Positions 4,987 to 11,702 of a stretch of DNA of 11,702 nt are shown piece by piece. The stretch spans positions 1 through 11,702 of the forward strand of contig USAT01000057.1 in assembly GCA_900552725.1 (NCBI GenBank). The letters are read 5' to 3'. Position 1 is the stretch's first letter, and each line of letters opens with the position of its first letter. The stretch comes from an uncultured Eubacteriales bacterium (GTDB taxonomy: Bacteria; Bacillota; Clostridia; Oscillospirales; Oscillospiraceae). Under the pieces are notes generated by a model. It had not been told where the DNA came from. It made no database searches and worked only from the letters and a program-made list of their open reading frames with translations. Position numbers and translations under genes: made by a program.

Positions 4987-5847
4987 ATGAGGATCACCCG
5001 TACGGATCTGGCGCTGGAATCCTGGGAATCTCTGCGGCAGGGAGGCGATATTGCCCGGCTGGACGGCGTCTGCGCGGCGGAATATACCCGGCAGGGTTAC
5101 GGCGTAACAGAGGTGCGCGTCACCACGGAGGGCGCGGCGGAAGCGGTGGGCAAGCCGGTGGGGCGGTATGTGACCATCGACCTGCGGCCCTACTTCCGGC
5201 GGGAGGACGGCTTCTTTCGCCGTGCGGCGGCGTGTCTGGCCGGCGAACTGCGGACGCTGCTGCCCGGCAGGGGAGAGGCGTATCCGGTGCTGGCGGCTGG
5301 CCTGGGCAACCGGGGCATGACCGCCGACGCGGTGGGGCCGCTGGCGCTGGAAAGCCTGCTGGTGACACGGCACATGGTGCGGGCGCTGCCGAGGCAATTT
5401 GCCGGGTTTACGTCGGTGGCGGCACTGGCGCCCGGCGTGCTGGCGGCCACCGGCATGGAGACGCTGGAGCTTTTGCGGGGCGCGGTACAGGCCACCGGCA
5501 GCGCCGCGGTGATCGCCATCGATGCCCTGGCGGCCCGCAGCCGGGACAGACTGTGCGCCACCGTTCAGCTGGGGGACACGGGACTGATCCCCGGCAGCGG
5601 CGTAGGCAACCACCGGAAGGCCATCAACGCGGAGACCCTGGGGGTGCCGGTGGTCGCGGTGGGGGTACCCACGGTGATCGCCGCCAGCCTGCTGGGGGAG
5701 GGCACGGAGGATGACGATCCTCTGTTCCTGACACCCCGGGACATTGACGAGAAGGTGCGGGAGCTGGGGCGGCTGATCGGCTATGGCATCACGCTGGCCC
5801 TGCAGGAGGGGTTGACCGTGGAGGATGTGACGGGACTGTTGGGGTGA
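4987..5847 (+). CDS. gpr: Spore germination protease GPR
   Basis: A 286-residue member of the GPR (A25) family. It is made as a zymogen in the forespore and, on germination, degrades the small acid-soluble proteins that coat spore DNA. The conserved RTDLALE box is at residues 5-11. This is the autoprocessing region, so the propeptide is very short, as in some clostridial forms. The two conserved acidic-protease aspartates are visible in GLGNRGMTADAVGP (Asp114) and AIDALAARS (Asp179). GSGVGNHRKAIN and VGVPTVI are also family motifs. The ATG at 4987 has AAAGGAG 13 nt upstream, rather far; the in-frame GTG at 4975 is only 1 nt from it. A sigma-G-like -10 (CATTTTG, 4952-4958) lies upstream, but its -35 is poor. 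The gene converges on nadE. It shows that the host is a spore-former or descends from one. Confidence 0.94.
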   Translation: MRITRTDLALESWESLRQGGDIARLDGVCAAEYTRQGYGVTEVRVTTEGAAEAVGKPVGRYVTIDLRPYFRREDGFFRRAAACLAGELRTLLPGRGEAYPVLAAGLGNRGMTADAVGPLALESLLVTRHMVRALPRQFAGFTSVAALAPGVLAATGMETLELLRGAVQATGSAAVIAIDALAARSRDRLCATVQLGDTGLIPGSGVGNHRKAINAETLGVPVVAVGVPTVIAASLLGEGTEDDDPLFLTPRDIDEKVRELGRLIGYGITLALQEGLTVEDVTGLLG

Positions 5848-5850
5848 GCC

Positions 5851-5978
5851 AGTGGCAGAGAAAAGTGAAAAGAGAAGAGTGAAGAGAAGCGGTATGCCGC
5901 CAATGGCGGCATGAATTAAATTGTGCCGCAAAGCGGCACACAACAGTTTTTCACTGTTCTCTCTTATCTCTTCTCTGG
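5851..5978. repeat. Fold-back palindromic repeat with two internal hairpins
   Basis: Purine-rich sequence (GAGAAAAGTGAAAAGAGAAG) at 5857-5876 is imperfectly complementary to pyrimidine-rich sequence at about 5946-5977. Between the arms are two perfect 8-bp hairpins with 3-base loops: 5894-5901/5905-5912 (ATGCCGCC) and 5922-5929/5933-5940 (TGTGCCGC). No coding potential was seen. The shape is that of a dispersed intergenic palindromic element; it fills the gap between the convergent genes gpr and nadE. Confidence 0.7.
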
Positions 5979-5983
5979 TAACG

Positions 5984-6008
5984 AAAAAGCTGCCGGAAGG
6001 CAGCTTTT
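5984..6008. terminator. Terminator between gpr and nadE
   Basis: A 10-bp perfect stem (5985-5994 with 5999-6008) closes a GGAA loop. On the minus strand the 3' arm ends in five U, so it serves nadE. On the plus strand it ends in four T and could also stop gpr transcripts. Confidence 0.82.
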
Positions 6009-6011
6009 CCA

Positions 6012-6794
6012 TTACTTTTTGTTGGGATTGTAGTAGTCCGTGGGCTCCTCCAGCACGATGGGAAGCCCGTTCTGATACACCGGCAGGGTCTGGAACTTGA
6101 AGCGGCTGACAGCGTGCTTGCGGTCGATGTCCGCCTTGATCTTTTCATCCACCACGCCCCGGCGGATGTACTCGTTGACGGCGTGATAGGTGAAGCCCAG
6201 ATTGTCCTCGTCGGTAAGGCCCGTCAGACCGTCGGACGGCGGCTTGATAAGGAACCTCTCCGGCAGGCCCAGCGCACGGCCAAGAGCGATGACCTCCTCG
6301 GTGGTGTACATGCCCAGGGGGGAGAAGGCGCCGGCGCTGTCGCCGTAAATGGTGCAGTAGCCCACCCAGTCCTCGCTGAGGTTGCTGGTGTTGATGACGA
6401 TGCCCAGCTCCACCGTCTGGGCCACGGCGTACAGGGTGGCCATACGGACGCGGCTGGGCAGGTTCACCAGCGTCTGGCGGCTGGGGGTCAGGCCCACCCG
6501 CTCCATCTCCTTTACCACGCCCTGCACGGCGTCGTGGATGTTGATGGTCACATGGGGGATATCCAGCACGTCCACCAGACCGTTGGAGTAGTCGATATCC
6601 GGCTGCACGCCGTCGGGCATCAGCACGCCCATAACGTTCTCCTTGCCATAGGCGGCCACGGCCAGCGCGGCCACGGTGGAGCTGTCCTTGCCGCCGGAGA
6701 TGCCGATGACGGCGGTCTTGCCGTGGCAGACGGCCATCTGCTGGTGCATCCATTCCAGCAGGCCCGCCAACTGAAGCTGTACATTGAATTCCAT
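6012..6794 (-). CDS. nadE: Ammonia-dependent NAD+ synthetase
   Basis: A 260-residue cytoplasmic enzyme for the last step of NAD synthesis: deamido-NAD plus ATP and ammonia gives NAD+. The ATP-pyrophosphatase loop SGGKDSS is at residues 33-39. NRxRM-type contacts appear in SRVRMATLYAVAQ (114-126), and the deamido-NAD site in TSNLSEDWVGY ... GDSAGAFSPLG (136-161). There is no N-terminal glutaminase (carbon-nitrogen hydrolase) domain, so nitrogen must come from free ammonia or a partner. The start at 6794 follows AAAGGAGG with good spacing. The frame is open further upstream, but that stretch contains the promoter. Monocistronic, with its own promoter (6825-6853) and terminator (5984-6008). Confidence 0.95.
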   Translation of the reverse strand: MEFNVQLQLAGLLEWMHQQMAVCHGKTAVIGISGGKDSSTVAALAVAAYGKENVMGVLMPDGVQPDIDYSNGLVDVLDIPHVTINIHDAVQGVVKEMERVGLTPSRQTLVNLPSRVRMATLYAVAQTVELGIVINTSNLSEDWVGYCTIYGDSAGAFSPLGMYTTEEVIALGRALGLPERFLIKPPSDGLTGLTDEDNLGFTYHAVNEYIRRGVVDEKIKADIDRKHAVSRFKFQTLPVYQNGLPIVLEEPTDYYNPNKK

Positions 6795-6824
6795 GGAGAG
6801 AGCCTCCTTTTTCAAATTTGGTCT

Positions 6825-6853
6825 ATTGTAGCACAGGGTGAAAGCGAGCGCAA
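6825..6853 (-). promoter_or_regulatory. Promoter of nadE
   Basis: On the minus strand: TTGCGC (6848-6853), a 17-base spacer and TACAAT (6825-6830). The predicted start near 6818 gives a leader of about 24 nt that contains little beyond the ribosome binding site. Confidence 0.65.
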
Positions 6854-6867
6854 GAGCGGAAAGCAAC

Positions 6868-6903
6868 AAAAAGAAGGCCGTCACCCCGGAAAGTGACGGC
6901 CTT
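6868..6903 (-). terminator. Terminator of the alanyl-tRNA editing/VanY operon
   Basis: An 11-bp perfect stem (6874-6884 with 6893-6903) with an 8-base loop, followed on the minus strand by CTTTTTG. It begins 13 bases after the VanY stop and separates this operon from the nadE promoter. Confidence 0.87.
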
Positions 6904-6916
6904 TTGCCGAATTGCG

Positions 6917-7828
6917 TTACTTCTGCACCTGGGCCAGATACTCCTCCAGGCACAGGTCGTTGTCCATGATGTACCGGGCGGCCTCGACGCCCACATAGCG
7001 ATAGTGCCAGGGCTCGTAGATGACGCCGGTGATGTCCTCCTTCCCCTGGGGGAAGCGGAGGATGAAGCCATAGTCGGCGCAGTGCTCCATCAGCCAGGTG
7101 TAGGCCGGGGTATTGCTGAAGGACTGCTCCAGCGTGTAGTCGCCGCTGCCGCCTACGTCCATGGCCAGGCCGCAGTTATGCTCACTGAAGCCGGGACGCT
7201 TGACGATGGTGCCGCCCACCTTCTGGGCCTCCAGATCAGAGTAGCCCTGGTCGGTGTACTGCTTCACCTTCCGCCAATAGAGCACCTCCTGCTCCTCCTG
7301 GGGCCGGTAGGCGCTGACCACCGCCAGGTCATAGGAGGCGGCGTCGTTGAGCATGCGGTTCACCGCGTCGATAATGCGGCTGTCCACCTGCTTGCCGCCG
7401 CTGACGGTGGAGAAGGTGACATCGCTGTCATAGCCGGAGGGCAGGGGGTTCCAGTCGTTGACCAGCAGCAGCTCCCACGGGGCCTCGCCGCCGCCCTGAT
7501 AGCTGTCCGCCTGGACGTAGTGGCCCTTGGTGGAGTATTGCAGCAGGCCGTTGGCGTCGATGTAGGGCTCCTCGCTGGCGGTCTGGCCGGGATCATCGGT
7601 GCTGCCGGTGTTATCGTCCGGCGTCTGGGTGTCGTCGGGCTTCTGGGTATTGTCGGGGGTGTTGGGCTCCGCCGTCTGGGTGGGATCGCTGTCGACAGGG
7701 GCTTTGTCCCGCTTGGTCAGGCCCACGATCACCAGCACCACCGCGGCGATCAGCACCACAAGGGCGATGAGCCACACAATGGGGGAGGGGCCGCGGCGGC
7801 CGTGATAGGTTCTTCTTCCTTGTGCCAT
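6917..7828 (-). CDS. Membrane-anchored D-alanyl-D-alanine carboxypeptidase, VanY (M15B) family
   Basis: A 303-residue zinc peptidase that removes the terminal D-Ala from peptidoglycan stem peptides outside the membrane. It has a short basic N-terminus, one transmembrane segment (about 17-37) and a flexible linker rich in Asp, Thr and Pro (about 43-85). The catalytic domain covers about 115-300. Zinc ligands are in SEHNCGLAMDV (His217, Asp224) and EPWHYRYVG (His275), with Glu272 as catalytic base. SAYRP (172-176) is a further family motif. Its ATG overlaps the TGA of the upstream editing protein gene by one base (TGATG), and a GGAGG site lies inside that gene, so translation is probably coupled. 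Nothing nearby suggests vancomycin resistance; this is most likely a housekeeping cell-wall enzyme. Confidence 0.92.
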   Translation of the reverse strand: MAQGRRTYHGRRGPSPIVWLIALVVLIAAVVLVIVGLTKRDKAPVDSDPTQTAEPNTPDNTQKPDDTQTPDDNTGSTDDPGQTASEEPYIDANGLLQYSTKGHYVQADSYQGGGEAPWELLLVNDWNPLPSGYDSDVTFSTVSGGKQVDSRIIDAVNRMLNDAASYDLAVVSAYRPQEEQEVLYWRKVKQYTDQGYSDLEAQKVGGTIVKRPGFSEHNCGLAMDVGGSGDYTLEQSFSNTPAYTWLMEHCADYGFILRFPQGKEDITGVIYEPWHYRYVGVEAARYIMDNDLCLEEYLAQVQK

Positions 7829-8979
7829 CAGTTCAGTCCTCCAAAAAAGCTGCGGATGTCCGCTTCGGTGCAGGCGGCGCTGCCCTGGGCAAAGCCGTCC
7901 CGTCCGCCGCCGCGTCCGTTCAGGGCGGTGTTCATGGTTTTGATCAGCTCACGGATGTCGGCGCCGGGGTGGATGACGGCGTACTTATACGCGCCGTCCT
8001 CTCCGGAGAATACCGCGCAGCGTCCGTCGCACCGGGCCGCCACCATGTCGCACAGGCGGCGCACGGCATCGGACTCCATGGCGGGCTGCATCAGCAGCAC
8101 GCTGCCCACGCCGTCGTATTGGGCGGCCAGGGTCTCGAACTGCGCCGTCTCCAGGGCGTCGCAGCGCTGCTTGACGGCGGTGAGCTCCTCCTTCAGCCGC
8201 AGCACGGCGGCGTGGGTGGCGTCGGGCTTTACCGACAGCTCACGGCCGATGGCGGCGTTCTGCTGCCAGTTCAGGGCCAGATAGTCCAGCGCCCGCTGGC
8301 CGCACAGCAGCTCCAGCCGCACGCCGTCCCGGAACTTCTGCCAGCCGATGAACTTCACCAGCCCCACCTGGCCGCTGGTGGTCACATGGGTGCCGCAGCA
8401 GGCGCACATGTCGGCGCCGGGGAATTCGGTGATGCGCACCGGGCCCTCCAGGGCCTTCTTGCTACGATAGGGCAGGGTGACCAGCTCCTCGGGAGAGGGA
8501 TAGCGGATGACGATGGGATGGTTTTCCCAGATGTACCGGTTGGCGCGGCGCTCAATGTCCAGCACGCCCTCCCAGGGGATGTCGGCGTTGTAGTCGATGG
8601 TGACCACGTCGGCGCCCATGTGGAAGCCGGTGTTGTCGCAGTGATAGGTGCCGCACAGCATGCCGGAGACGATATGCTCGCCGGAGTGCTGCTGCATGTG
8701 GTCGAATCGCCGGGCCCAGTCGATGCGGCCGGTGACGGTCTCTCCCACGGGGAGGGGCCTGTCGCAGGTGTGATAGATGACGCCGTCCTTTTCGTGGACA
8801 TCCAGCACCTTCGCCTCACCCAGGGTGCCGTGATCGGCGCCCTGTCCGCCGCCCTCGGGATAGAAGGCGGTGCGGTCGAGGATCAGCTTCCACTGCTTCT
8901 TGTCGGCGGCGCAGTCCAGCACCGTGGCCTCAAACTGGCAGAGAAAGGGATCCTGATAGTATAATTTGATGGTTTCCAT
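7828..8979 (-). CDS. Alanyl-tRNA editing protein (AlaX-type, long form with DHHA1 domain)
   Basis: A 383-residue stand-alone relative of the alanyl-tRNA synthetase editing half. Such proteins hydrolyse Ser-tRNA(Ala) or Gly-tRNA(Ala) to prevent mistranslation. The N-terminal barrel holds FYPEGGGQGADHGTL (39-53). The zinc-site motifs are HSGEH (His98, His102) and CCGTH (194-198, giving CxxxH). A probable coiled coil (about 258-288) leads to a DHHA1 domain containing GRGGGRDGFAQG (355-366). The aminoacylation and anticodon-recognition domains of AlaRS are absent. The ATG at 8979 has AGGGAG 6 nt upstream. An open extension to 9228 lacks a ribosome binding site and runs into the repeat region. First gene of a two-gene operon with the VanY-like gene. 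No convincing promoter was found; TTGCCT...TACTAA has a 19-base spacer. Confidence 0.92.
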   Translation of the reverse strand: METIKLYYQDPFLCQFEATVLDCAADKKQWKLILDRTAFYPEGGGQGADHGTLGEAKVLDVHEKDGVIYHTCDRPLPVGETVTGRIDWARRFDHMQQHSGEHIVSGMLCGTYHCDNTGFHMGADVVTIDYNADIPWEGVLDIERRANRYIWENHPIVIRYPSPEELVTLPYRSKKALEGPVRITEFPGADMCACCGTHVTTSGQVGLVKFIGWQKFRDGVRLELLCGQRALDYLALNWQQNAAIGRELSVKPDATHAAVLRLKEELTAVKQRCDALETAQFETLAAQYDGVGSVLLMQPAMESDAVRRLCDMVAARCDGRCAVFSGEDGAYKYAVIHPGADIRELIKTMNTALNGRGGGRDGFAQGSAACTEADIRSFFGGLN

Positions 8980-9133
8980 GTATGTCTCCCTTGCGGAAAA
9001 TGTTCTACTCTTTAGTATGCAACAAATCCCGGAAAAAGGCAACTGGTAATTTAGCGAGGGGGGATAGAAGTAATTTACGCCATGGCACGAGGACGGCCTC
9101 CGGCGGCCCACTTTCGCCGTGCGGTGCAGCCCC

Positions 9134-9205
9134 CAGATGGATGCTACGGCGGCATAGCCGCCGAGATCGGATGCTAAAAATATGCCACCGGCATATTTTC
9201 TTAAC
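9134..9205 (+). repeat. Left 72-bp inverted repeat arm
   Basis: Starts CAGATGG and ends TTCTTAAC. It contains stem-loops GGCGGC-ATA-GCCGCC and TATGCC-ACC-GGCATA, and pairs with 9582-9653 with five mismatches. Confidence 0.85.
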
Positions 9206-9236
9206 ACACCGACTGGAAAAGCGGGCAAAAGAGCCA

Positions 9237-9257
9237 GAAGAAACCAATGGTTTCTTC
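9237..9257. other. 9-bp hairpin inside the element
   Basis: GAAGAAACC pairs perfectly with GGTTTCTTC over a 3-base AAT loop. A TATAAT follows at 9272-9277 but has no matching -35. Confidence 0.5.
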
Positions 9258-9532
9258 ACTTCCTTGCGCGCTATAATGTGTACAAATTTGCGGATGCATA
9301 CCACACGTTCACGCAAAATTTTCTTCCCCGATTAGGTAAAAGGATCGTCTCTGCATCAGCGTCGCTGCCGCTGATGTCTACGTTGAATACAGTTTTTGCT
9401 TCTACCGTTGCAGCGCATGAGCGGCAGCGGCGCAGAAAGAAAACCAATTCGTCATACGCAACGATTGTAACCGACTCCTGTGAACGCGAGGTAAAGGGTA
9501 ATGAAAAGAACGTGGTATAGCGTGCGCGGATT

Positions 9533-9561
9533 CTTAAACCGCAGGTTTAAGCTGTCTTTTT
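9533..9561 (+). terminator. Possible terminator inside the repeat region
   Basis: CTTAAACC (9533-9540) and GGTTTAAG (9544-9551) form an 8-bp stem with a GCA loop, followed by CTGTCTTTTT. The stem is AT-rich and the T-run starts 5 bases after it. It would only be meaningful if the element's interior is transcribed on the plus strand. Confidence 0.35.
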
Positions 9562-9562
9562 G

Positions 9563-9685
9563 GGTACTTTTGGGTCGGGGCGTTAAGAAAACATGCCGGT
9601 GGCATGTTTTTAGCCTCCGATCTCGGCGGCTATGCCGCCGTAGTGTCCATCTGTGCTTGCACAGCATGACGCGGCCAAAAGTACC
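9563..9685. repeat. Nested inverted repeat around the right arm
   Basis: GGTACTTTTGG (9563-9573) is the exact complement of CCAAAAGTACC (9675-9685). It brackets the right 72-bp arm, so that arm sits inside a further fold-back. The left arm has no such bracket. Confidence 0.7.
9582..9653 (-). repeat. Right 72-bp inverted repeat arm
   Basis: Reverse complement of the left arm with five differences. Two of these change both bases of one pair in the inner hairpin (T-A to C-G) and so keep it paired. Confidence 0.85.
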
Positions 9686-9712
9686 TCGCCCCGCAGGGCG
9701 AAACATCCCCAT

Positions 9713-9746
9713 ATAAAAAGAAGGGCAATTCTGCCCTTCTTTTTAT
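9713..9746 (-). terminator. Terminator of aspS (reads on both strands)
   Basis: A 15-bp perfect stem including the A/T flanks (9713-9727 with 9732-9746) with an ATTC loop and five T on each outer side. It lies 23 bases after the aspS stop and is symmetrical enough to stop transcripts leaving the repeat region as well. Confidence 0.9.
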
Positions 9747-9769
9747 GCCTATGAAGATTTAAATCAGTC

Positions 9770-11548
9770 TCAGTCGTCCTTTTCGACCTCGCCGACGATG
9801 GCGATGTGCAGCTCATCAAGCTGCTTCTGCTCGACCGTGGAAGGTGCGCCCATCATGATATCCTGGGCGTTCTTGTTCATGGGGAACGGAATGATCTCGC
9901 GGATGGAGCTCTCGCCCGCCAGCAGCATCACCATGCGGTCCACGCCCGGCGCGATACCGGCGTGGGGAGGTGCACCGTAGCAGAAGGCATTGTACATGGC
10001 GGGGAACTTCTTCTTCACGTCCTCCTCGCCCAGACGCACCAGCTCGAAGGCCTTGATCATGATCTCGGGATCGTGGTTACGGACAGCGCCGGAGGAGAGC
10101 TCCACGCCGTTGCACACCAGATCGTACTGGTCGGCGGTGATGGTCAGGGGATCGATCTCGCCCCGCTCGGCCTTCAGCAGCACGTCCATGCCGCCGGCGG
10201 GCATGGAGAACGGGTTGTGGCAGAACTCCAGCTCGCCGCTCTCGTCACCAATCTCGTACATGGGGAAGTCCACGATCCAGCAGAACTCATAGCGCTCCTT
10301 GTCCATGTGGCCCTCGCAGGCGGCGCCGAAGGTCTTGATCAGCACGCCCACAGACTTGGTGGCGTACTGGCCCGCGGCCACCACCACCAGCGTGTTGGGC
10401 TTCAGCGTCAGCACCTTGGAAAGCTCGTCCTTGATGGGGGCGACGAACTTGGCGATACCGCCGGCCAGCTCGCCGTTCTCGTCCACCTTGAACCAGTAGG
10501 CCTTGGAGCCGGACTGCACCTCGCAGTCGGTCAGCAGCTTTTCGATCTGCTTGCGGGTCAGGGTACAGTCGGAGATGTCCACCATCTTCACGGTCTGGCC
10601 CTTCAGCGCCTCGAAGTCGCTGTCGGCGAACAGGGAGGTGACGTTCTTGCAGGTCAGGTCGATGCGCAGGTCGGGCTTATCGGAGCCGTAGGTCTCCATG
10701 GAGGTGGTGTAGGGGATGCGGCGGAAGGGGGCGCTGGAGGCCACGTTGTAGGTGCCGAACTTGGCGAAGATGGGGGGCAGCACATCCTCCAGCACGGCGA
10801 ACACGTCGTCCTGGGTGGCGAAGGCCATCTCCATATCCAGCTGATAGAACTCACCGGGGGAGCGGTCGCCGCGGGCGTCCTCATCGCGGAAGCAGGGTGC
10901 GATCTGGAAGTAGCGGTCAAAGCCGGAGGTCATCAGCAGCTGCTTGAACTGCTGGGGCGCCTGAGGCAGGGCATAGAACTTGCCGGGGTGCTTGCGGGCG
11001 GGCACCAGATAGTCGCGGGCGCCCTCGGGAGAGGAGGCGGTCAGGATGGGGGTGGTGATCTCCAGGAAGCCGTGCTCGGTCATGGCGGCGCGGAGGGCGG
11101 CCACCACCTGGCAGCGCAGGATGATATTCTGCTTCACGGCGGGGTTGCGCAGATCCAGGAAGCGGTACTTGAGACGGGCGGTCTCGTCGGCCTCGCGGCT
11201 GCGGTTGATCTCGAAGGGCAGGGAGTTATAGCGGCAGCGGCCCAGCACCTCGATCTTGCTGGGAACCACCTCCACATCGCCGGTGTCCTGCTTGGGGTTC
11301 TTGCTGGCGCGCTCCCGCACCACGCCCTCCACGGAGATGGTGGACTCCTTGTTCAGGCCGTTGATAATGTTCATCATTTCCTCGGTCTCCACCACCACCT
11401 GGGTGGTGCCGTAGAAGTCACGCAGCACCACAAAGGCGAAGTTCTGACCCACCGTGCGGACGTTTTCCATCCAGCCCACGATCTTTACCTGCTGGCCCAC
11501 ATGCTCCATGCGCAGCTCGTTGCAGGTATGTGTACGCATCTGCATCAT
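9770..11548 (-). CDS. aspS: Aspartyl-tRNA synthetase, bacterial type
   Basis: A 592-residue class II synthetase that charges tRNA-Asp with aspartate. The N-terminal OB-fold anticodon-binding domain is at about 18-105. The catalytic core contains ARKHPGKFYALPQAPQQFKQ (184-203), motif 2 (FQIAPCFRDEDARGDRSPGE, 214-233) and motif 3 (GIAPGVDRMVMLL, 531-543). The bacteria-specific GAD insertion lies at about 300-415, and the length is typical. In the OB fold the usual DLG/DHG strand that separates Asp-only from Asp/Asn-charging enzymes reads TVGQNFAF, so tRNA specificity cannot be called. The first ATG (11548) has AAAGGAG 10 nt upstream; a second ATG follows directly. No T-box core and no clear promoter were found upstream, although TATACA (minus strand, about 11578) could be a -10. 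Confidence 0.96.
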   Translation of the reverse strand: MMQMRTHTCNELRMEHVGQQVKIVGWMENVRTVGQNFAFVVLRDFYGTTQVVVETEEMMNIINGLNKESTISVEGVVRERASKNPKQDTGDVEVVPSKIEVLGRCRYNSLPFEINRSREADETARLKYRFLDLRNPAVKQNIILRCQVVAALRAAMTEHGFLEITTPILTASSPEGARDYLVPARKHPGKFYALPQAPQQFKQLLMTSGFDRYFQIAPCFRDEDARGDRSPGEFYQLDMEMAFATQDDVFAVLEDVLPPIFAKFGTYNVASSAPFRRIPYTTSMETYGSDKPDLRIDLTCKNVTSLFADSDFEALKGQTVKMVDISDCTLTRKQIEKLLTDCEVQSGSKAYWFKVDENGELAGGIAKFVAPIKDELSKVLTLKPNTLVVVAAGQYATKSVGVLIKTFGAACEGHMDKERYEFCWIVDFPMYEIGDESGELEFCHNPFSMPAGGMDVLLKAERGEIDPLTITADQYDLVCNGVELSSGAVRNHDPEIMIKAFELVRLGEEDVKKKFPAMYNAFCYGAPPHAGIAPGVDRMVMLLAGESSIREIIPFPMNKNAQDIMMGAPSTVEQKQLDELHIAIVGEVEKDD

Positions 11549-11652
11549 ACTGTTTTTTCTCCTTTTATGATAATGTTTTGTATAATTTGAATGGGATATT
11601 ACGATTTGTTGTTGCTTTGGAGAGTTCGTTTCTGTGTCGGAGGGGAAAGTTT

Positions 11653-11697
11653 CGCTCTCCGGAGCGACCTACTTTTGCCAATAGCGGCAAAAGTAGG
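11653..11697. repeat. Pair of hairpin repeats at the right edge
   Basis: A 5-bp hairpin CGCTC/GAGCG (11653-11666) is followed by a 12-bp perfect stem, CCTACTTTTGCC (11668-11679) with GGCAAAAGTAGG (11686-11697), over an AATAGC loop. There is no U-run after the stem. The CTACTTTTG core resembles the GTACTTTTGG inverted repeat at 9563-9685. The unit may continue beyond the window. Confidence 0.65.
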
Positions 11698-11702
11698 CAA
11701 AA

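Larger units (their letters stand above)
9134..9653. mobile_element. MITE-like element, 520 bp, with 72-bp inverted ends
   Basis: Left (9134-9205) and right (9582-9653) ends are inverted repeats identical at 67 of 72 positions. They enclose about 376 bp with no recognisable gene. Each arm contains two hairpins: GGCGGC/GCCGCC, and a 6-bp stem that is TATGCC/GGCATA on the left but CATGCC/GGCATG on the right, a compensatory change. The interior holds several perfect hairpins (9237-9257; CATCAGCG/CGCTGATG near 9356-9378; 9533-9551). No target-site duplication was found. Two inverted copies of one dispersed palindromic repeat would look the same. Confidence 0.55.

Noticed and set aside
6795..6953. 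N-terminal extensions of nadE (to 6953), the editing protein (to 9228) and rpsT (to 4878)
   Set aside because: The extensions run through promoters, terminators or repeats and lack ribosome binding sites. The internal starts have good sites and give normal family N-termini.
6917..7828. Vancomycin-resistance cluster because of the VanY-like gene
   Set aside because: No vanS/R/H/A/X-like neighbours. VanY-family carboxypeptidases are common housekeeping enzymes in Clostridia.
9272..9277. TATAAT inside the repeat element
   Set aside because: No -35-like hexamer at 16-18 bases and no extended -10, so it is not called as a promoter.
8982..9335. Open frames in the 8980-9770 region (8982-9335 +, 9005-9316 -, 9452-9712 -, 9501-9716 +)
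   Set aside because: Those on opposite sides share an RRHSRRDR...CHRH stretch only because they cross the two inverted repeat arms. They have no ribosome binding sites and no protein-like composition.
9134..9653. CRISPR array or integrase-type attachment sites
   Set aside because: There are only two arms, inverted and not regularly spaced, with no cas, integrase or transposase gene in the window.
11549..11702. T-box or other riboswitch in front of aspS
   Set aside because: The T-box core is absent and there is no terminator hairpin between the edge repeat and the ribosome binding site.

Overview
The window looks like a chromosomal housekeeping segment of a GC-rich, spore-forming member of the Clostridia, most likely the Oscillospiraceae (gut) lineage. 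This is inferred from a germination protease gene (gpr), a T-box-type leader in front of a Gram-positive-type glycyl-tRNA synthetase gene, strong AGGAGG ribosome binding sites, coding regions of high GC, and AT-rich intergenic DNA full of palindromic repeats. Species was not determined.

Layout, left to right. The 3' end of rnhA (+) runs off the left edge. A 455-base gap follows, holding a strong terminator and a sigma-A-like promoter, then gapA (+). gapA converges on glyS (-), and the two share one bidirectional terminator. glyS is preceded by an unusually compact T-box leader with its own promoter. Next comes a ~290-bp module (about 3353-3660) with imperfect ~47-bp inverted ends. Each end carries an inward-facing promoter, and the module encodes a 27-residue hydrophobic/basic peptide whose Shine-Dalgarno is locked in a hairpin. 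It looks like a type I toxin-antitoxin module or a related antisense-controlled small-peptide element. Then come a lipoprotein gene (-), rpsT (-, TTG start), gpr (+), a fold-back repeat, nadE (-), and a translationally coupled pair (-) of an alanyl-tRNA editing protein and a VanY-type D,D-carboxypeptidase. A 790-bp non-coding region holds a 520-bp MITE-like element with 72-bp inverted ends. Last are aspS (-) and, at the right edge, another pair of hairpin repeats.

The identifiable genes are standard functions: glycolysis, aminoacyl-tRNA synthesis and quality control, ribosome assembly, NAD synthesis, cell-wall trimming and spore germination. Most genes have their own promoter and terminator; only the editing protein/VanY pair is clearly an operon. 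The novelty is mainly between the genes: the convergent-promoter small-peptide module, the T-box leader with almost no room for stem I, and the repeat families whose arms show a compensatory base change. Within the genes, the GAPDH lacks the usual NAD-selecting aspartate and has a shortened S-loop.
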